The notes below the pieces were generated by a model, which was not told the origin of the DNA, did no database searches, and saw nothing but the letters and a program-made list of their open reading frames with translations. Shown piece after piece: positions 6,710 through 8,702 of a stretch of 8,702 nucleotides of DNA. The translations under genes were made by a program, and so were the position numbers. Numbering within the stretch: the stretch's first letter is position 1; each line of letters begins with the position of its first letter. Source of the stretch: Holosporales bacterium (lineage in GTDB: Bacteria; Pseudomonadota; Alphaproteobacteria; BNTO01); assembly GCA_031270515.1 (NCBI GenBank), contig JAISXM010000048.1:1-8702 (forward strand). Reading direction: 5' to 3'.

Positions 6710-7303
6710 TTAGTATTCCTCAAGTCTGTTTAACCACCGTAAAAAAGTTCCGAAATGATTGCTCAAATCTACATCAGGAGCCGGATCCAAATATGAATCT
6801 GGACCTGAATCTGAATCTGGCCGAGATATATCTGAATTATGCTGTCGTGCAATCCGTTCACGCTGACATAAAATCTGACGATAACGATTCATCACTTCGT
6901 CTGCTGGGCCCACAATTCTATTCCCAATATGAGCGCTCCTCCGTCCTAAAATGTCAACGCTCTGGCATAAATACGCACCTTCCTCGGGGACCCAACATAT
7001 ACGAGTAACTGTGCGCGGGTTCAAGTAATTATTCCAGCGATCCCTGTACTGACGTAGAGGCCTATGGTTTCCCATTTCACGGGCAATTAGCGACCAATTA
7101 CTCGTGCCGTGCCTCTCTACCAATATACGCAACCAAGCATCTTCATCCTCAGAGAACCTCTGTCGTACGCGTATACGTTCTTGCGCTTGCGCATTATCAG
7201 AGTTCGCGTCTGCGGCAGGCTGAGCTACGTTAAGTTCAGACGCTCCACAGATTTGCACACAGAATACAGATAGCACAATAGAAAAATAGGCAATGTGTAA
7301 CAT
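6710..7303 (-). CDS. Exported two-repeat Myb protein with a degenerate second repeat (Myb paralogue 2)
   Basis: The 197-residue product begins with a Sec signal peptide almost superimposable on those of its paralogues (MLHIAYFSIVLSVFCVQICG, cleavage near GA/S). R2, about 47-95, is well kept: Phe50, Trp70, Trp90, with RFSEDEDAW and LRQYRDRWNNYLNP. R3, about 102-145, keeps Trp104 but has Ser123 where the second Trp should be, and VMNRY in place of VKNxx, so its DNA contact may be lost or altered. The tail is acidic (SRPDSDSGPDSYLDPAPDVD) and ends in a short amphipathic stretch (FGTFLRWLNRLEEY). I chose the ATG at 7303 over an in-frame GTG at 7312, since it matches the paralogues. The linker between signal peptide and R2 shares the motif D[N/D]AQ with both relatives. 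It probably belongs to the same secreted effector family. Confidence 0.82.
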   Translation of the reverse strand: MLHIAYFSIVLSVFCVQICGASELNVAQPAADANSDNAQAQERIRVRQRFSEDEDAWLRILVERHGTSNWSLIAREMGNHRPLRQYRDRWNNYLNPRTVTRICWVPEEGAYLCQSVDILGRRSAHIGNRIVGPADEVMNRYRQILCQRERIARQHNSDISRPDSDSGPDSYLDPAPDVDLSNHFGTFLRWLNRLEEY

Positions 7304-7341
7304 AAAAAACACTCATTGTAAGATATCCACTTTCAAGTGTT

Positions 7342-7370
7342 AGTCTACAGATATTCCTAATCAATTGCAA
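7342..7370 (-). promoter_or_regulatory. Shared-type promoter of Myb paralogue 2
   Basis: On the minus strand, TTGCAA (7370-7365) is followed by 17 nt (TTGATTAGGAATATCTG) and TAGACT (7347-7342). The predicted leader is about 32 nt. The -10 box is identical to that of paralogue 1, and the start of the spacer (TTGATTAG) matches paralogue 3. Confidence 0.7.
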
Positions 7371-7458
7371 ACCTAAATGGCAAATATTTTAGTTGAACGT
7401 TTGCAGATAAAGGGAAACAATATGCTTTCCAGTATCCCCAAAATATTAGATGACATGA

Positions 7459-7497
7459 CTGAAATTGTTTTTTTTATGGGGAGATATATTTTGAGGA
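7459..7497 (+). repeat. Diverged fragment of the intergenic module
   Basis: GAAATTGTTTTTTTTATGGG followed by GAGATATATTTTGAGG aligns with the module segment at 8507-8538. It lies in the 300-bp gap (7304-7603) between Myb paralogues 2 and 3. Apart from the paralogue 2 promoter, that gap contains only this repeat and the next one. Confidence 0.45.
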
Positions 7498-7542
7498 TCC
7501 ATAATAAACGATTCGAATATTATTGTGACTCAATTTTTTATA

Positions 7543-7600
7543 GAGACAAAAATTCAAATGTTTTTTTTTATGGAAAGGCTATCGCTCGTGGTATACCACC
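7543..7600 (+). repeat. Diverged copy of the intergenic module ending at the stop of Myb paralogue 3
   Basis: ACAAAAATTCAAATGTTTTT, ATGGAAAGGCTAT and CGCTCGTGGTATACC match in order the module at 8497-8558 after one internal deletion. The 3' end contains the 12-bp palindrome GTGGTATACCAC, only a few bases from the stop codon of paralogue 3. It lacks a minus-strand T tract, so it is not a classical terminator. Confidence 0.55.
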
Positions 7601-7603
7601 AAG

Positions 7604-8275
7604 CTAGAATCCAAAAAAGGAATCGAAATCAGTCCCTCCAAAACCTGGAAAACCAGCACCAGAATTGGAAAAAAAGCTCAAACCATTCCCAGCGGGATCG
7701 GGAGCGGGATCGGAAGCCGAAGCTGGAGCCGGAGCCGAATCTTGCTGTTGTACATCCGGCTGTTGCTGTTGTACCATCCGGGATCGACGACGTAAGATCG
7801 GATTTTGCTGTCGTACCATTTTGGCTCGACGACGTAAAATTAGTTGATGATGATTTTTTACGTCGTTTCCTGAGCGTTGAAGTTCTTCGCCTATTTTGAC
7901 CCACTTCTGTCCCCACTCCTCAATAAGCGAGATTAAACGCTCCTCTTCTTCAGGTCTCCACGCCCTCTTATCTACCTGTTGACTCAGATAATTATGCCAG
8001 CGCTCCCTATATCGACGTGGAGGCCTACCATGTCCCATTCCACTCGATTCCATTCCATTCGCAATCCGCTTCCAAGATTGGTGGCCATGCATCGCGACCA
8101 ATTCACACAACCGATTATCTTCCTCCTGAGAGAAATGCGGTGGTCGTTTTCTTATGCGTGATGGCACCTGTGCATTGTCAATGACCACACCTGGGATAGG
8201 CGGGGCTGCGCCCGCTCCGCAACTTTGCACACAAAATACAGATAGCATGATAGAATAATAGGCAACGTGTAACAT
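7604..8275 (-). CDS. Exported two-repeat Myb protein with Arg- and Gln-rich, Gly/Phe-rich tail (Myb paralogue 3)
   Basis: The 223-residue product starts at an ATG with the family signal peptide (MLHVAYYSIMLSVFCVQSCG, cleavage near GA/G). R2, about 45-97, has Phe48, Trp68 and Trp93, with HFSQEED and PPRRYRERWHNYL. It carries a small insertion rich in Gly and Ser before the third helix (around 76-84). R3, about 104-147, is intact: Trp106, Trp125, then LQRSGNDVKNHHQL. Basic stretches (RIRKR at 40-44; LRRRAKMVRQQNP near 147-159) may be nuclear signals. The second is tandemly duplicated. The tail is Gln-rich, then Ala/Pro, then aromatic-acidic, ending GGTDFDSFFGF. Of the three, this copy has the most complete Myb core apart from the R2 insertion. 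The inferred role is a secreted DNA-binding effector. Anchoring in the envelope is less likely, because no second hydrophobic segment is present. Confidence 0.85.
   Translation of the reverse strand: MLHVAYYSIMLSVFCVQSCGAGAAPPIPGVVIDNAQVPSRIRKRPPHFSQEEDNRLCELVAMHGHQSWKRIANGMESSGMGHGRPPRRYRERWHNYLSQQVDKRAWRPEEEERLISLIEEWGQKWVKIGEELQRSGNDVKNHHQLILRRRAKMVRQQNPILRRRSRMVQQQQPDVQQQDSAPAPASASDPAPDPAGNGLSFFSNSGAGFPGFGGTDFDSFFGF
7760..7843. repeat. Two-copy tandem duplication (about 42 bp) in Myb paralogue 3
   Basis: CTGTTGTACCATCCGGGATC with CGACGACGTAAGAT is followed by the similar CTGTCGTACCATTTTGGCTC with GACGACGTAAAAT. On the minus strand the two copies encode ILRRRSRMVQQQ and LRRRAKMVRQQN. The result doubles a basic segment directly after the second Myb repeat. 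Confidence 0.8.
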
Positions 8276-8315
8276 AAGAAGAATATAAATTGTCAGCTAT
8301 TTTCTACTAGGTATG

Positions 8316-8344
8316 AGCCTACAGCGCGCTCTAATCAATTGCAA
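8316..8344 (-). promoter_or_regulatory. Shared-type promoter of Myb paralogue 3
   Basis: On the minus strand, TTGCAA (8344-8339) is followed by 17 nt (TTGATTAGAGCGCGCTG) and TAGGCT (8321-8316). The predicted leader is about 34 nt. The GCGCG in the spacer is shared with paralogue 1 and the TTGATTAG with paralogue 2. Confidence 0.7.
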
Positions 8345-8366
8345 TCAATAAATCACAATGCTGAGT

Positions 8367-8435
8367 AAACCTGTTGAAAAAGCTGCATCAACGCAACAGA
8401 AATCGACAAGCCAAAACGGCTTTTGCAGCAAGTCT
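8367..8435. repeat. 69-bp palindromic repeat, copy 2 (inverted relative to copy 1)
   Basis: It runs from AAACCTGTTGAAAAAGCTGC to GGCTTTTGCAGCAAGTCT and aligns without gaps to the reverse complement of 587-655. Its ends are still complementary but with more mismatches than in copy 1, so it is the more decayed copy. Confidence 0.65.
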
Positions 8436-8439
8436 CGTA

Positions 8440-8583
8440 AACGGCTCCCCCACAACAAACAACTCGAAAGTCATTGTAATACGAGATTTAGGATAAGGTA
8501 AAAATTCAAATTGTTTTTATGGGCAGGTATATTTGGGGTGAACGCTCGCAGGTATACCGGGACCACATAACAAACAAGTTGAA
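8440..8583. repeat. Tandem intergenic repeat array, right copy (reverse orientation)
   Basis: Positions 8497-8583 are an exact reverse complement of 1329-1415. The array continues leftward to about 8440 as a full module, whereas the left copy continues instead past its other end (1269-1328). The array ends abruptly at 8583, where the 118-bp repeat begins. Confidence 0.75.
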
Positions 8584-8702
8584 GTTACTACTCAGCAATG
8601 CTATAGCTACGCCCCATGCGACACCAGAAGCGTATTCGCTTTAGGCTCGTATAGATGCAGTAGAAGTAAAGGAATTTCGGAGTTTTTGTAGCGCGTCGCT
8701 AC
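8584..8702 (+). repeat. 118-bp direct repeat, right copy, cut by the window edge
   Basis: It begins GTTACTACTCAGCAATGC, as at 1416, and matches that copy to position 8701 with about three mismatches. The last base of the window differs. More of the element may lie beyond the window. Confidence 0.7.

Larger units (their letters stand above)
8276..8702. other. Right-end non-coding zone: promoter, palindromic repeat, module array, element end
   Basis: These 427 bases contain no gene. In order they hold the leader and promoter of Myb paralogue 3, the second palindromic repeat (8367-8435), the reverse-oriented module array (about 8440-8583) and the second copy of the 118-bp direct repeat (8584 to the edge). 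The repeat families are those of the left flank. Confidence 0.75.

Noticed and set aside
7588..7600. Intrinsic terminator for Myb paralogue 3 at the GTGGTATACCAC palindrome
   Set aside because: The stem has no loop and the minus strand shows an A run, not a T run, after it.
7377..7607. A 76-residue plus-strand frame between Myb paralogues 2 and 3
   Set aside because: It consists mostly of two decayed copies of the intergenic module and lacks a ribosome binding site.
8216..8275. Lipoprotein signal (lipobox) in Myb paralogue 3 from VQSCG
   Set aside because: Gln at the -2 position is atypical, and the Cys is not conserved in paralogue 1 (PSYG), so a signal peptidase I site fits all three better.

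Overview
The window looks like accessory DNA from an intracellular alphaproteobacterium, with Rickettsiales or Holosporales the likeliest orders. The evidence is an alphaproteobacterial-style ribosomal protein S20 (rpsT), a ferredoxin/flavodoxin NADP+ reductase of the thioredoxin-reductase-like type, decayed insertion-sequence debris, in-frame repeat expansions inside a housekeeping gene, and several exported proteins, three of which carry eukaryote-type Myb DNA-binding repeats. I cannot name the genus from the sequence alone.

Layout. Positions 1-706 hold mobile-element debris and a 69-bp palindromic repeat that may supply the promoter of the first gene. A small exported Cys-rich protein of unknown function follows (707-1237, +). 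Positions 1238-1908 are a gene-poor repeat zone. A 641-residue exported calcineurin-like metallophosphoesterase follows (1909-3834, +). It runs tail-to-tail, 2 nt apart, into a minus-strand core operon, rpsT then the NADP+ reductase (5443 down to 3837), with a good sigma70-type promoter at 5485-5513. Upstream of rpsT, three minus-strand paralogues (5739-6575, 6710-7303, 7604-8275) each encode a Sec signal peptide, two tandem Myb (R2R3-like) repeats and a divergent low-complexity tail. The last 430 bases return to the same repeat families found on the left.

The most interesting system is the Myb trio. A signal peptide in front of a eukaryote-type DNA-binding domain suggests proteins that leave the bacterium and act on host DNA (nucleomodulins). 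All three genes have an almost identical promoter (TTGCAA, exactly 17 nt, TAG[A/G]CT), leaders of about 30-34 nt without a clear Shine-Dalgarno, and a conserved signal peptide. They therefore look like one co-regulated effector family. Two other exported proteins lie nearby, so five of the seven genes probably encode exported proteins.

The second theme is repeats. A degenerate tandem repeat module occurs on both flanks and in intergenic gaps, and a second element appears to have entered it at two different points. Tandem expansions also occur inside coding sequence: eight perfect 5-residue units in the reductase, seven 21-bp units in the first Myb gene and a 42-bp duplication in the third. 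All functional statements are read from motifs by eye; no database search was possible.
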